Shown here: positions 34,929 to 46,200 of the stretch, in pieces
Numbering within the stretch: the first letter of the stretch is position 1
How the letters are laid out: each line of letters begins with the position of its first letter
NCBI GenBank assembly: GCA_033558025.1
Contig: JAUCEF010000001.1
Location: forward strand, 806,001-870,000
DNA: 64,000 nucleotides
Source of the DNA: Phytophthora sp. 'mugwort'
Taxonomy: Eukaryota; Oomycota; Peronosporomycetes; Peronosporales; Peronosporaceae
Reading direction: 5' to 3'
Position numbers and translations under genes: made by a program
The notes under the pieces: model-generated
What the model was told of the DNA's origin: nothing
The model's database searches: none
What the model saw: only the letters and a program-made list of their open reading frames with translations

Positions 34929-35380
34929 GTGCGGGCTGGAATGGATGTCGTGGCCCCCCCCGGTGGCTGCCTTCCCTCCTTGCCCCACCGTGCATCACGC
35001 ACGTTTCAATGCCACTACCACGAACGGCGACCCGAGACTGACCATACTCAGTTTTACGTCGCCGGCGATCGGCGTCCACTCCGGGCGCTCCTCGACTCCG
35101 GTGCCTTGAACAACTTCTTCCGAGCATCGTGCCTGCCCCTGCTGCCGCCTCGATTCCGGTCTGCAACTGGCGAGCTCGTCGTCAAGTTGGCCGACGGCAA
35201 CCACACCGCGTTTCGCGACGAGTGATCTCGCTTCCGTACACCTTCGCGGTTTTCGGAGCTCCGACGACTTCTTGGTGTACGAGATGAATGATGCCTTCGA
35301 TTACATCCTAGGGATACCGTGGTTGACACGGTATCAGCTGCAGATCGACCGGCTGGCCCGATCGGTGAAGCTTCGGACCA
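34929..35380 (+). pseudogene. Retroviral-type aspartic protease of gypsy A
   Basis: The active-site block LRALLDSGALNNFF lies near 35,085-35,125. A second conserved block, YILGIPWLTRYQLQID, lies at 35,300-35,350 in a different frame, so at least one frameshift separates them. Confidence 0.75.
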
Positions 35381-35532
35381 CCTACGACGTGAGTGCGGTG
35401 TTCACGCACCTGCTGGTAGCACCGTCGGGCTGGACGCATGTCCGAGTCGTGGACAAATCCACCACCACACACACCTTGCACAGAAATGGCGGTGGCGCTC
35501 TCTGCATGGTGTGTGATGTGTCGATGGACGAG

Positions 35533-35676
35533 GTGGTCGAGCATTCGAGGCTCCCGCAACCTTCCAAGGCGGTCGAGCCTGTGAGGCTCTCGTAAAACAA
35601 CGAGGCGGTCGAGTATTCGAGGCTCCCGCAAAACAACGAGGAAGTCGAACATTCGAGACGTCCGCAACTTTCCGAG
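35533..35676 (+). repeat. Four 36-bp tandem repeats inside gypsy A
   Basis: Four head-to-tail 36-base units begin at 35533, 35569, 35605 and 35641, with a partial fifth at 35677. Each encodes a 12-residue unit of pattern VEHSRLPQPSK-(A/V). Unit 2 carries a TAA stop, so the tract is now interrupted in frame. It lies between protease and reverse transcriptase. Confidence 0.85.
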
Positions 35677-36023
35677 GCGGTCGAGCATGATATCGGCGCG
35701 GTCGAAACTGACTTCCCGCGCCTAGAGGAGGGTGAAATATGGGGCAGTGACAGTAGTTCATTGGTCTCGAGCAGAGGCTCTAGACCCACGAAGTCATCCC
35801 GCCGTTCGCAGGACGGCTGAAGCCTCGCTGTACCCTCGACGCGAACACAACAGTGTACATGGTCTGTGCACTCGAGTATACGGTGGGTTTTCCACAACGA
35901 AGCCGCACACATCAAGGTCGCGACTCCTCCTCGCGACGCCGCGTCAATCGTCCTGCTTCCGGGCTTATCCCGGAAGCCGTTCTTGTACGACCTCAAGGCC
36001 GGCGAAATCGATCAAGTTTGCTA

Positions 36024-37585
36024 CAGTGCGGGCATTAATTATACTGCCACTGATGAAAACTGTCCAATTTCAGCGGGTAGTTCGATTTAGAATTTGGTTT
36101 TCTAACTAATGGAAATAGCTTGTCCAAACAAGGCGAACATCGTTGGAAGCGCTCCATTTCCGCAAATTCTCTTTGCGGGGCAAGCAAAACCGTCATCAGA
36201 CAAATGAAAAGGCGGGAAAAAGCTATACTGCCGTTGCCATTTTTGTCCACCACAAGCGCATTTAGTTTTGGCTCCACGACGCTCAAGGACTTCGATGCAC
36301 CGCTTGGGCATCGACTTGAGCAACTTGGTGATGAGCTCTGACCCGATCTTTGCCCATGAGTCTTGAATGGCCGCAATGAGGTCTGCCCGGGTTGAAAATT
36401 GCCGCCCGTTAGCGTAAACTGCACGGGCGAGGACGCCCCACATGTTCTCGATAGGATTTAGATCCGGCGACTTCGCTGGCCACTCCATAAGCTCGACGTT
36501 TTGCTCTTGGAGGAACGCTTTGATAATCCCCGACGAGTGGATCGACGCATTATCCTGCTGAAAAATGCAGTCGCGCCCGTACAAACGATCGATAAAAGGC
36601 AAAAGATGCTCTGACAGGGTGAGGATGCATCCTCGCTGTCTTGCGTACCGTCCAAAATCACGAGGTCGCTTTTACCGTGAGAGCAAAATGCACCCCACAC
36701 CATGACGCTGCCGCCGCCACTCTGGCGCGTCGAGAAGAACTTTTTCTCGCGGCGGAGGTCCTGCCAGTAGTACTGGAGACCGTCCCGGCCGTCCAAGTTG
36801 AACTTCTTCTCGTCGGAAAAGAAGCACTTGGCCCACTTGGCCTCGTCCCAGGTCACCTTGTCACGCGCCCACTTGAGCCGATCCTCCTTGTGCTTCTTGG
36901 TCAGCATTGGCGACGCCTTGGGCTTAGCGTACGTCAAGTGCGTGCTCTCGTGAAGCACCTGCTTGACTCGGCGTACTCCAACAGGCAGTTCAAGCTGCTC
37001 CTGCAGTCCTCTGGCGCTCAAATCCCCTTTCGACGCCTCGCGCAAGAGGCGCCGCTTGGCAGCGGGGGTCAGCTTTGGCGGGCGGCCGGGCCGCTTGGTA
37101 GTGTTGTAAGACTTCGGAGAGTAAAGAAAGGTGTGGATTGCAGGTCGCGAGCGCCCTAGGTCCTGTGCGATTGCTCGCTCGCTCATACCGCGTCTGTAGA
37201 GGGCTAAAATCGTTGCCTGCTCATCCGTTGTGAGGGTCGTTCCTCTAGGCATGCTAGCGCTAAGAAAAAAATATGCGGCAGACACCAAATGTATGAGCAA
37301 ACGCGCAAAATCAGCGACTGCGCCACGTATAGGCATCACGCATTAGCAACGCCATTTAGCTCGTAATGTACGCAGTGGCAGTATAGCTTGTTCCCCTTCT
37401 ACAAGACGTCGCGATCGTTGTCGGCTTGGCTCGCAGCGAGTATTTGTCGAAATGGAGCGCTTCCAATGGTGTTCGCCTTAATTTCGAGCGCTCTTTTCAT
37501 TGGTAAGAACGCCATGGTCGCTAAAGAACTATTGGCTGAAATTTGACCGTTTTCATGGGTGGCAGTATAATAAGTGCCCGCACTG
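36024..37585 (-). mobile_element. Tc1/mariner (DD34E) transposon nested in gypsy A
   Basis: A 1,562-bp element bounded by TA dinucleotides at 36022-36023 and 37586-37587, the target site of this superfamily. The ends are inverted: CAGTGCGGGCATTAATTATA on the left and, in reverse complement, CAGTGCGGGCACTTATTATA on the right. Similarity between the two ends continues inward for ~165 bases (AAGGCGAACAT...TTGGAAGCGCTCCATTT), so the inverted repeats are long. The host gypsy frame resumes after the right TA (ITDGNPLTHELN). Confidence 0.93.
36102..37252 (-). pseudogene. Tc1/mariner transposase, one frameshift
   Basis: Starts MPRGTTLTTDEQATILALYRR (37252). It has an N-terminal helix-turn-helix with TKRPGRPPKLT, and all three catalytic residues: D in FSDEKKFNLDG, D in FQQDNASIHSS, and E in SPDLNPIENMW, 34 residues after the second D (DD34E). 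A single frameshift near 36,630, at VILDGTQDSEDA, separates the first two-thirds from the C-terminal part, so only one repair-scale change distinguishes it from an open transposase. It is the best-preserved transposase in the window. Confidence 0.88.
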
Positions 37586-37938
37586 TAGATCACCGACGGA
37601 AATCCGCTGACGCACGAACTCAATGTGGTCAACTACTAGGTAACCCTAGCTCGCCCCAAGAGCGCAGACCCAAATCGGCCCGCGAAGAGCGCTTCGCAGC
37701 CCAATCCTGAGAATCATTTCGCTCTTCTGGCAATCCAGTGTACGACGTCGTCCGCGAGATCGCGACGTCTTCCCGGATAAAATCCCGGCGTAGCTTCCGG
37801 CCGACCGCGGCGTGCGGCACGAGATTGATCTCGCACCTGGCACCAAATATTGCGTGACACGGCAGTGGCCACTGCCGCGAGACCAAATCGTCGCGATCGA
37901 CGAGTTCTTCGAAGGACGTCGCCGAGCCGGCCACGTTC

Positions 37939-38769
37939 GTGAAAACGCTCGCCGCACTCGAGTCTGACTTCTGTGTGAAGAAAGCCATCTGTGGATGGCG
38001 CATCGTCCACGCTTTCAACAAATTGAACGACGCTACTATCCCAGCACAAACACCAATCCCGCGGAAGGACATGGTGCTTGACTCAATGTCCGGTAGCATG
38101 ATCTTCAGTGCGATCGATCTGACAGATGGCTTCTATCAGATCCTCATGCGTGAGAGTGACGTTTCGTCTACGGCGGTTAGCACTCCCAGCAGCATGCTCT
38201 CGGAGTGGCTCGTAATGCCGCAGGGACTCAAGAATGCCCCCGCCACGTTCAATCGTATGGTCACTCAGGTACTTCGACCGCTCCGTGCCGTCGCACCGAG
38301 CTACGTTGATGATACCTTCATTCACAGTCGCTCTGAGGGCAACCTCAGTGTGCTCGAAGTTCATCTCGGCCACCCGAAAAGTGTCTTTCAGGTGATGCGC
38401 GAGAATAAGCTCTATGCGAACCTGAAGAAATGTGTATTCTGTGCACCCGAGATTCCGGTACTCGGGTGCTACGTCAGCGAGAACGGGGTCCGTGCAGACC
38501 CAGAGAAGATCACGTCGATCTGCTCTTGGCCAACTCCCAAGAACACCACGGAGTTACGCCAGTGGCTGGGCCTCGCGAACTACCTTCATAAATACACGAA
38601 GGATTACGCCGGCTTGATTCAGCCGCTGTCATCGTTGCTCAAGAAAGACGCCACATGGTTGTGGCGTTCCGACCACCAAAAGGCCTTCGACTCCGTGAAG
38701 GGCGAGCCTGTCCGAAGCTCCGATTCTCATGCTCCCGGACGAATCAAAGCCCTTTCATGTGGTATGTGA
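37939..38769 (+). pseudogene. Reverse transcriptase of gypsy A
   Basis: A 276-codon open stretch. It includes WRIVHAFNKLNDATIPAQTP, FSAIDLTDGFYQILMRESD, VMPQGLKNAPATFNRMV and the catalytic SYVDDTFIHS, then GVRADPEKI and LRQWLGLANYLHKY. Frame is lost at ~38,700, where the RNase H begins in another frame. Confidence 0.88.
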
Positions 38770-40300
38770 CGCCAGTGAATTCGCTATTGGTTGTGCCCTC
38801 ATGCAATTTGACGATGAGGGCTGCGAACGCGTCGTGAGCTTCCAGTCGCGACAGATGAAACCGGCTGAGAAGAATTATCCCGTTCACGACAAGGAGCTCC
38901 TCGCCATGCACTACGCTCTAATCAAATTTAGAGTGCATCGTTCGGTGAGCAGATATTCGCAATATACACGGACCACGCTTCGCTGAGGACTGCAACCAAG
39001 GGCCCGCATCTGTCGCAACGCATGGCTCGTTCGCTTTCGTTTTTCGCCAAATACAACTTCGTTGTCCACTACAAACCAGTTAAGAGCAACATTCTTGCCG
39101 ACGCGCTGTCCCGCCGTCCGGATTATGATTCACGAAGTGATCTTGGTCATCGAACACTTAATGATGACGCCGAAGACAAGGACTGCGTTCTCTGTGCTGA
39201 GATTGGAGTCAGCACGACGATATCAGTTCCGACCTGCTCTCTTGGCGAGCAGATCATCGCGGCATATACCGATGATCCGTTTTACGCGAACATCATTGCA
39301 CACCTCCGCAATCCAAGACCTGCGACTGCCAAAGCCCTTACTGGCCCGACCCGCGCTCACATCATGCGGTATCAGCTTGACGGTCCGCTCCTGACATACT
39401 GGATGGATACTTTCGATTGTCCGCGTGTCGTTATCCCAGCGGATGACGACCTTCTTGCCCGCCTCGTGCATGAGTATCACGGCCCGCCAGTCGGAGGTCA
39501 TTTCGGTCGCGAGAAGACAGTCGGCGCACTGTCGCGTGATTACTTCTGGCCGCGCATGTACAAGTGGATTTGCAAATGGTTACGGTCCTGCGAAACGTAC
39601 CAGCGCGTAAAGCCGGCACCATCGTCGCAAGCTCCGCTGCGTCCGTTGCCAATTCCAACGGAAGCGTGGAGTCCGTCAGCATGGACTTCATCTTTGGGCT
39701 TTCTGCGGATGACAAAGACCGCACGGGCGTCTTGGTCCTCGTCGACCGCTTCAACAAAATGGTTCACTTCGCTCCCGTCGCGGCTCACATTACCGCAGAA
39801 GAGACCGCGATAATTTTCCTGGACACGAAATTTCGGAATCCATCGTCTCCGAACGTGACCCGCGTTTGCGTCGGCCTTTTTGGACTGGCTGTTCGAACGC
39901 CTTGGTACCCGGTTGTTAATGTCCATGGCGGCCCACCCGGAGACGGATGGGCAAACGGAGCGCGTGAATCGAGTTCTCGAAGATGTTTTGCGAAGTTATG
40001 CGACTTCATTCGCGTCGTGGTCGTCGTTCCTACCACTCGCAGAATCCGCTACCAACAATGTGGTTCACGCGTCAACAGGGTTAACGCCATTCTTCGTAAA
40101 CAACGCGCGGCACCCGCGCGTTCCCGCAGTCCTTGCTCTGATCTCGGCCGTTGATACTACGGGCTTCACGCTTGGTGGGGGAAAACCTGGCGGTGTACCG
40201 GCTATGGAACCGTCACTCATGGTCATTGAGGCGAAAGAACCCGACGACGCGTCGCAGTGCTGCGTGTCAGCTTCTGCAATAACTCTATCATCGGTTCCGC
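38729..40300 (+). pseudogene. RNase H and integrase of gypsy A, frameshifted
   Basis: RNase H begins FHVVCDASEFAIGCALMQF (38,750-38,810) and continues NYPVHDKELLAMHYALIKF. After a frameshift near 38,940-39,022 comes NILADALSRRPDY. The integrase zinc-binding part (HEYHGPPVGGHFGREKT and LRSCETYQRVKP) lies at 39,470-39,620, the first catalytic D in VSMDFIFGLSADD near 39,680, and the last catalytic region in HPETDGQTERVNRVLEDVLR near 39,930. At least two frameshifts interrupt it. Confidence 0.83.
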
Positions 40301-40636
40301 TCGCGTCTCCCACGTCCAACTTCTCACCAAAAGAAGTTGGTTCACCATTTGATTCCGTCGCGGTAACAGATTTATGTTGCATTGCCAGGCCGTCACGCGA
40401 TACGAGCGTGACGCGCTGCAAACAGCAGTCGACAGGCAGAAAGAAGATGCAGGTCGTCGAGGTCGGAAGAACATGCACAACTTCCGACAAGGCGAACGCG
40501 TCTTATTGTCTACTGCGGGCATTCAAGCAGCCTTGGTCACGTACTTGGGTGCAAACAAGTTAGCACCAAGATTTTTGGACCATTCAAGATTATCAACGTT
40601 ATAGGCGATGCCGACACGCTGGACATCCCTACTGCG

Positions 40637-40735
40637 ATGCGGCTGCATCCGACGTTCTACGTCAGACGTCTCAAGCCGTACCATCCCGCGGCGATTCCGG
40701 ACGTTCAGCCGCTGATGCTGGCTCATACTCAGAGA
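40637..40735 (+). pseudogene. C-terminal integrase tail of gypsy A
   Basis: MRLHPTFYVRRLKPYHPA is the HPTFYVxxLKPY motif found at the end of gypsy integrases just before the chromodomain-like segment. The frame is open only for a short distance. Confidence 0.65.
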
Positions 40736-40762
40736 GTCCGAGCCGATGGCGCTGTCGTCGAC

Positions 40763-41991
40763 TCAAGCCGGTCGTTGCCGCGCGCGCACCGACTCGTTCT
40801 GCTGCGACCGTCCAAAAAACGCATCGGTCTCCAGACGCCGCAGCCGCTCGACAAGCGCCCGCTGCTCGCGACGACTCCTGTCCGCAGCAAACGTTGCCGC
40901 GTTCGCGTCTTCGCGGGCGCTTTCCGCCATCAAGCGAGCGTCCTGCAACTCGTTCGTCATCTGCTCGGCCTCCGCTTGAAGCAAGCGATACTGCTCAGCG
41001 GCCATCATGCCCTCAGGAGGCGCGCCGCCGGTTTCAGTTGCCGGCGCCCTTCCGTCGTGATGGGCCTCCCCCGCTGATAGACTCGTCGAGCACTCGGAGA
41101 TGGGTGGCCAAGTGTATTGTTGATCACGATACTCGAAAGGCGTAGACGCCGGGTGCCAGCGCGAGCCCCGCACCGGCACGGCCAGAGAAACATTATCGCG
41201 TCCGCTGTGTAGGTTATTCGCCATCGGAGGATACGTGGGAACCGAGGCGCCGCATTCTCAAGGATACTCCGGATGTGGTAGCGTACTACGAGTCCACACT
41301 GACATATTTGTCCGCGTGCGCGAGCCTCCCACATTCGATCCAACATCTCGCGAACGGCTGCGGCTCCGACTGCGCTGTCGGGTCCGCGTCTGATAGCTAC
41401 GCGCAGTTGCCTCTCGATCATGCTGCCAGTCACGATCCCGCGAGCGTCCGCGAGACCGAGCGGACGCATTCAAACTACGGTAATAGTCGAGAGTCATGCG
41501 GCTATGGCTATGCCCACGACGCGGTGGGCTGCTAGGTCGACTGCGCTCGCAGCGAGCCGTGCTACACCGCGTGTTATCACGTCCACGCTGTTCCGTCGCC
41601 TGCCGAAGCTGGTGCAGCGATCGCTCGTAGCAACCAATTCAACGCCGCTCGTTCCCCGCCAGCGGCCACTGAAGCACCTGCTCTTCCCACTCCGCTCGGG
41701 TAGGCCGGCGTACTGGCTGCAATGGAACCACCCCTCACGAATGTGCACGTAGCACAAGCGCCACGAGTCCGCCGACATCCTGCAAACGCGACTACGCAGG
41801 TCGCCAATAGAGTGTTCGCCATGTGTCATATCACGCGCTTCGAGCCATGACGTGAAGGATTCCCCTTCACGTCGCGCCGCATTCCAGTGCCTGATGAAGG
41901 CACGCCATGAGCCTTGCAGGGCGTCGTGTGAGAAGGCGTAACTCGTCGTCTTGCTTTTCGTTGCGCGGTACCGTCGAAAGAACTGCTTCAT
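40763..41991 (-). pseudogene. Antisense frames between gypsy A pol and 3' LTR
   Basis: On the minus strand, three coding-like segments follow: ALQGSWRAFIRHWNAARREGE (near 41,850-41,910), an Arg/Ser-dipeptide segment (SLNASARSRGRSRDRD...QRSRSRSRSRD, 41,260-41,490), and a coiled-coil-like segment rich in Ala, Glu and Arg (MAAEQYRLLQAEAEQMTNEL, near 40,900-41,010). They lie where a gypsy element normally has only a short untranslated tail. They could be an extra antisense gene of the element or the gag of another element inserted in reverse. No conserved domain is certain. Confidence 0.4.
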
Positions 41992-42316
41992 CTCATCTAA
42001 CGGTTCCGGCTCATCAGTTCCCTCGAGACTGGGTGAACGGCTTTAGGTCGGCGTCCATTACGTGAGCAACCGGGACCAGTCTTGTCGCCGGCTCCAGGCG
42101 TGGGGCGTAGTCGTCGACTTCAAATGTGTCGCGAGGTCTTGACATGATTGTCGTCGCAATTGTTCGGCAATGTGGTTGCCGAGCAGTATCGTCGCGCCAA
42201 CAAGATGATGTGTGGTGATTTCTGAGTGAGATTCGCGTATCGGCGCATCCACTGTACTGCGCATTGCAGGAACGGTATGTTACGGTACGCGCTTACAGTA
42301 CGGTAAGCGCAACTTA

Positions 42317-42326
42317 AAGAGGGGGG
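42317..42326 (+). other. Polypurine tract of gypsy A
   Basis: AAAGAGGGGGG lies ~45 bases before the region matching the 5' LTR, as expected for the plus-strand primer site. The 3' LTR may therefore start at TGATCTAACTGG (42,327), with the first ~43 bases lost or diverged in the 5' copy. Confidence 0.6.
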
Positions 42327-42369
42327 TGATCTAACTGGCCATCCTGATACAAAATTAAGTAGGTTATTA

Positions 42370-42590
42370 AATAATACATAAGTAGGCAGACATCCTCCGG
42401 ATTGGCTGATAAGTGGGAGCCAGACCCATTACAGCCAATCAGGAGTCGATCCACGTTGAGTGGCTCACAGAAGGCAGGGCCATTTTGCCCCGGACTTAAA
42501 AAGAAAACAAAGTTGAATTTTCGAGTTATTAGCACGCTTCCTACAGCTAATAGTGTAAGCTAAATAACGGTTGACCTCGTCCAGTTGCAC
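42370..42590 (+). repeat. 3' LTR of gypsy A
   Basis: Matches 33,652-33,873 closely. Immediately to its right begins the minus-strand gypsy B coding sequence, whose last frame runs into the LTR and stops there. Confidence 0.8.
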
Positions 42591-42819
42591 TCGGCGCTCA
42601 AGGACGAGTCTTGGAAATCAACTTCGAAGTCGTCTTCACTGCAACAATTCATCGTAACAGCTTCCGTCGCTTCCGTTCCTCTGTAGCTCGTCTCGTCCGC
42701 TAAGATAGCATCGAGAACGGCGCGTATGTTCTCAGTAGTTCCATCCCGTACCATGTCCGCTGTATCAAAGGCAAAGCTGGAACGATGGTCACGGCCGGAA
42801 AGTAGGCCTTGATCTTCAT

Positions 42820-42830
42820 CCCCCCCCCCC
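42820..42830. repeat. Poly-C tract, 11 bases
   Basis: Eleven consecutive cytosines inside element B. On the coding (minus) strand it is a glycine run. Confidence 0.9.
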
Positions 42831-42904
42831 GTCGAGGCATTGCAGACCTCAACCAGCACTTATCCTTCCGTGACTGCGCAGAGAGTCCTAGCCACACGCA
42901 ATAT

Positions 42905-43250
42905 TCATCGGACCCCAGAATACCATAGCGTGGTCGCTGACCGCTCCTTCGACCCTCGATCGCACAATACCTGACGACCGGGCTTGAGACGCACAGTCGA
43001 AGCCACGGATACCTCATACGTTTCTTCCACTCGCGTTATGCCCAGTGGTATCACGCCACCGGATTCCTTCAGCCTCATTGTTTGCTCTTCCAGGTCGATC
43101 ACCACGCGGAATGCTCGGAGCGATTCCGTTACAAGAATGGCGTCGACAGGCAGACGGTTGGTCACTACGAATGTCAGCGTCTTCTCGATCGTCCCCAGCG
43201 CCACGAGCAAGTCAACCACGACCTTCAGTTGGATATCGTGCCCCTAGACG
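42905..43250 (-). pseudogene. Retropepsin-like region of element B
   Basis: AILVTESLRAFRVVIDLEEQ matches the ILGTDxLRAFxxVIDL block that follows the catalytic site in gypsy proteases, and a DTG/DSG catalytic triad is not intact upstream. The frame continues as IPLGITRVEETYEVSVAST. Confidence 0.65.
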
Positions 43251-46200
43251 CTGTCCAGACTGCCATTCTACGGATGAAATGGCTCTGACGCTCGGCCCAG
43301 ACGTTCCAACATGCGCTTGTCGACCAGACTAGCGGTGGCACCGTGTCAGCCAGCATTCGGGCGGGCAACCATCAATAAACCCACCCAACACCACTTGAAT
43401 ACCACCGACGCTACCAATTACGCGCTTGTTTTCCGACACGATACGCTCAACATCGTCCGGATCGCTGTCCTTGTCCATCTCGAGCAGCTCCTGCCTTTCT
43501 TGCCCTCGGCACGCTCCGTGCGTTCACCGGATACACCTCATGTGATTCTTCGACCTTTTCGCCTCGTCAGTCCCCGCTATTTCCGGTGGTAAGACGAAAT
43601 GTACCGATTTCGCAACTTTTAGTTCAACGGTCGCCACAGCAGGTTGTCGCACGTCGGTGGGCTCCGCTTCCGAACACTCAACTTAGTCCGAATAAGGGAC
43701 GCTTCCTGATCACAATATCACCGCGTTCATGTGAGCATCCTAGCCAAGCGCTCCTCGCTGAGGACCCCTCCGACGTCCACGAGGAAATCACGTATGGACC
43801 CATCGCCTAGCGTCTCCACCTTGAACTTGTCTCGCACCGCGGGCACCTCGCTATCGGCGCCCTCGTGTTCACGACTCTTGAGCCCAGAGTTCGTTGAAAC
43901 TTTTGTCGTCGCCCACCTCATTTTGGGAGTCCGTAGATTCCACTCCGAATCAGGGAACGCCAACTGAACGAGACCGTCCCACCGCCCTCATCATTCCTTG
44001 GCGATGAGCGATCTGTTTCCGCGGGTCCCTCACATACATTCCATATGACCTTGCGTTTCAAAACTCGAAGTCTTTCCCGGCGTAGTCATCGGCTCCAGCC
44101 ACCTCCGTCGGCGCTTCCGTGCATTTCCTTCGTCCGATATAACCGATATCGCTTTCCTATTCCTTTGTAAATCGCCATTCGGGGCCTCTCGCGATCTGAC
44201 GTTCCTACTGACACGCTTGGCTTCTTTAGACGCGTCTCTGAATACCATTCCAGCCCGTAATCAAGCGTAGAGAGCACTCTAGAGAGCACTCTAGATGAAA
44301 CAACCTTCGTCCGCTCTAGTATCTCCACTGGTATTCACAGCTCAGCGCCCACGCCTTCAAGCCCCAGCTTCTTTTGTTCGCTGGCGTTCCGCTTTACCTC
44401 TAGCTGGATCTGAACCTCATCTAGCGGGAACAACGGTTCTTCCATTTCCTTATCATACTTGTTTGGTTCCACTTTCGCCATTACTGCCTCCTTCCACGTG
44501 CTGAGCTCTTTGTCGGAAAACTAGCGCTCGTAGCGACTCACAGTGTTCCTCCCTTCAGTACGTCGATTCTCGCCACCCGCTCGCAAACCCCAGGTTCCAC
44601 CTTGGCTGCGTCAACCATTTCCGTTATCGCCGATAACCGTTCCTTCCAAACGCATTCCGCGTCTTCCGCCTCACTTAGAAGTGCTCCATTACTCGTCATA
44701 GAGTTGCAAGGCGTCGTGCCTGCCTCCTCCTCTTGTCCGCACTCGTTCGGATCTTTCCGAGTCTCTTTGGAGCGCTCCGCTGCTACCTCCAGTCCTTTGG
44801 AGTCTCCTTGGAACGTTCCGTTGTTCGTTCGTGGAGACTTGCCCTGACGCAGGCATATCCGATCCGCCTTTGACTTCATATCCTTCCGGTCCACTTCGTT
44901 TCGTTGGATGATCCGTTCCATTTGTTCCAATCCGTTTACCGCGTTCTCCGTCACGTTCTGCTCTGCGAGAACGCCTCGAAATCCTTCACACTTCTTCACT
45001 CCCCGTCCGAGAGTCTCCGGTTCCTCAATAACGATTCGCTCCATGGAATGACCTGTTCCGCTCCGTCCAAATGCAATTTCTGCATTTCCGTCATGTTTTG
45101 CTGGGCGAGAACGCCTCCATTACCTCCACTTTCCTTCAATCTTCCAGTTCAAGAGTCCTCTCGAGCACACTCACTTGATCCATTCGCGAGATCTCAACTA
45201 TCCTTGTGGTACCAACTAGACAAGCGACATTTCCTTCTCCTTCCTTCTGCCCCCTTCATTGTCGAGACTGGGTACTGGGCGCTGTCGATCCCGTCGCAGC
45301 TGCGTTCCTTATCGTGCCGCGCAGCTTATCGATGCCCGGGCACTTCACCACGGTGCGGCCTTCTCTCCACAAAGAAAGCACTCCATCCCACGACGTTCTC
45401 TATTCCGATTACTTCCTTGGGCCTGGGCCTGTTGCACTCCATGGAATAGTGACCCACCTCCTGGCGGCAACTGCATTGACCCATTCTCCGTGGACAAGTC
45501 TCAACTGCACCCCCTGCGTCCACACCGACCACACTCCGCATCACAAGTATCAGGATATGCGAATTTGAAGCTGCTCAAGCTGAGCCACAGCGTTCCCATT
45601 CGAAGGCGGAAGCTTAACCTTTGAGACCGAGCCGGAGCGATAGCGCTGGTCTGCCCACGATGGGACGTTCACGGGCTATGTTGTTGCTGAAGCATCATCT
45701 TGTTCAGCTGTTGAAACTGTCGTAGCATCCGAGACTGAGGCGACGTCACGTCTTTGGTTCCAGCTGAGGTTGGATTATTCCATTACCAGCAAAATTGTCT
45801 TCCTCTTCGACGAGTAAGTGCAGGTTCTTGTACAACAAGTGGGCGCAAGCTTCAGGAATCGACGAGACCATGCTTCGGTTGAGTACCTCTCTCATCTGCT
45901 TGTTCTGCAACCCATCGAGGAAGACGTCGAATATCATGCGCGGGTAATAGCGATTGAGCGCCTCGTGCATAGTCCAGATCCGATCTCCCCATGCCTCGAC
46001 CGAGTCGCACTTGTTCCTCTTAGACGTCTTGAGACGGTTCCACATTTGCGCGCCGGCGTTTGCCAGATAAAGCGGTTGTGGAAACGCACACGCAGCGACT
46101 CGGCGCTGTCGATCCTGGCGTATACCACCACAGTTGACCCATTTTTCCCATGAAGCACTGCTCAAACGCCGTCTGCCGCATCTGGTCATCCATGCCGTAC

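Larger units (their letters stand above)
33652..42590 (+). mobile_element. Ty3/gypsy LTR retrotransposon A
   Basis: Direct repeats of ~220 bases at 33,652-33,873 and 42,370-42,590 flank, in plus-strand order, gag with a zinc knuckle, an aspartic protease, reverse transcriptase, RNase H and integrase. This order (integrase after RNase H) is gypsy. A purine tract (AAAGAGGGGGG) at 42,317-42,326 is well placed as the polypurine tract. The element is ~8.9 kb, of which ~1.56 kb is a nested Tc1 transposon. Frameshifts occur in gag, between protease and RT, in RNase H and in integrase, so it is dead unless in trans. A clear target-site duplication was not found. Confidence 0.88.
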
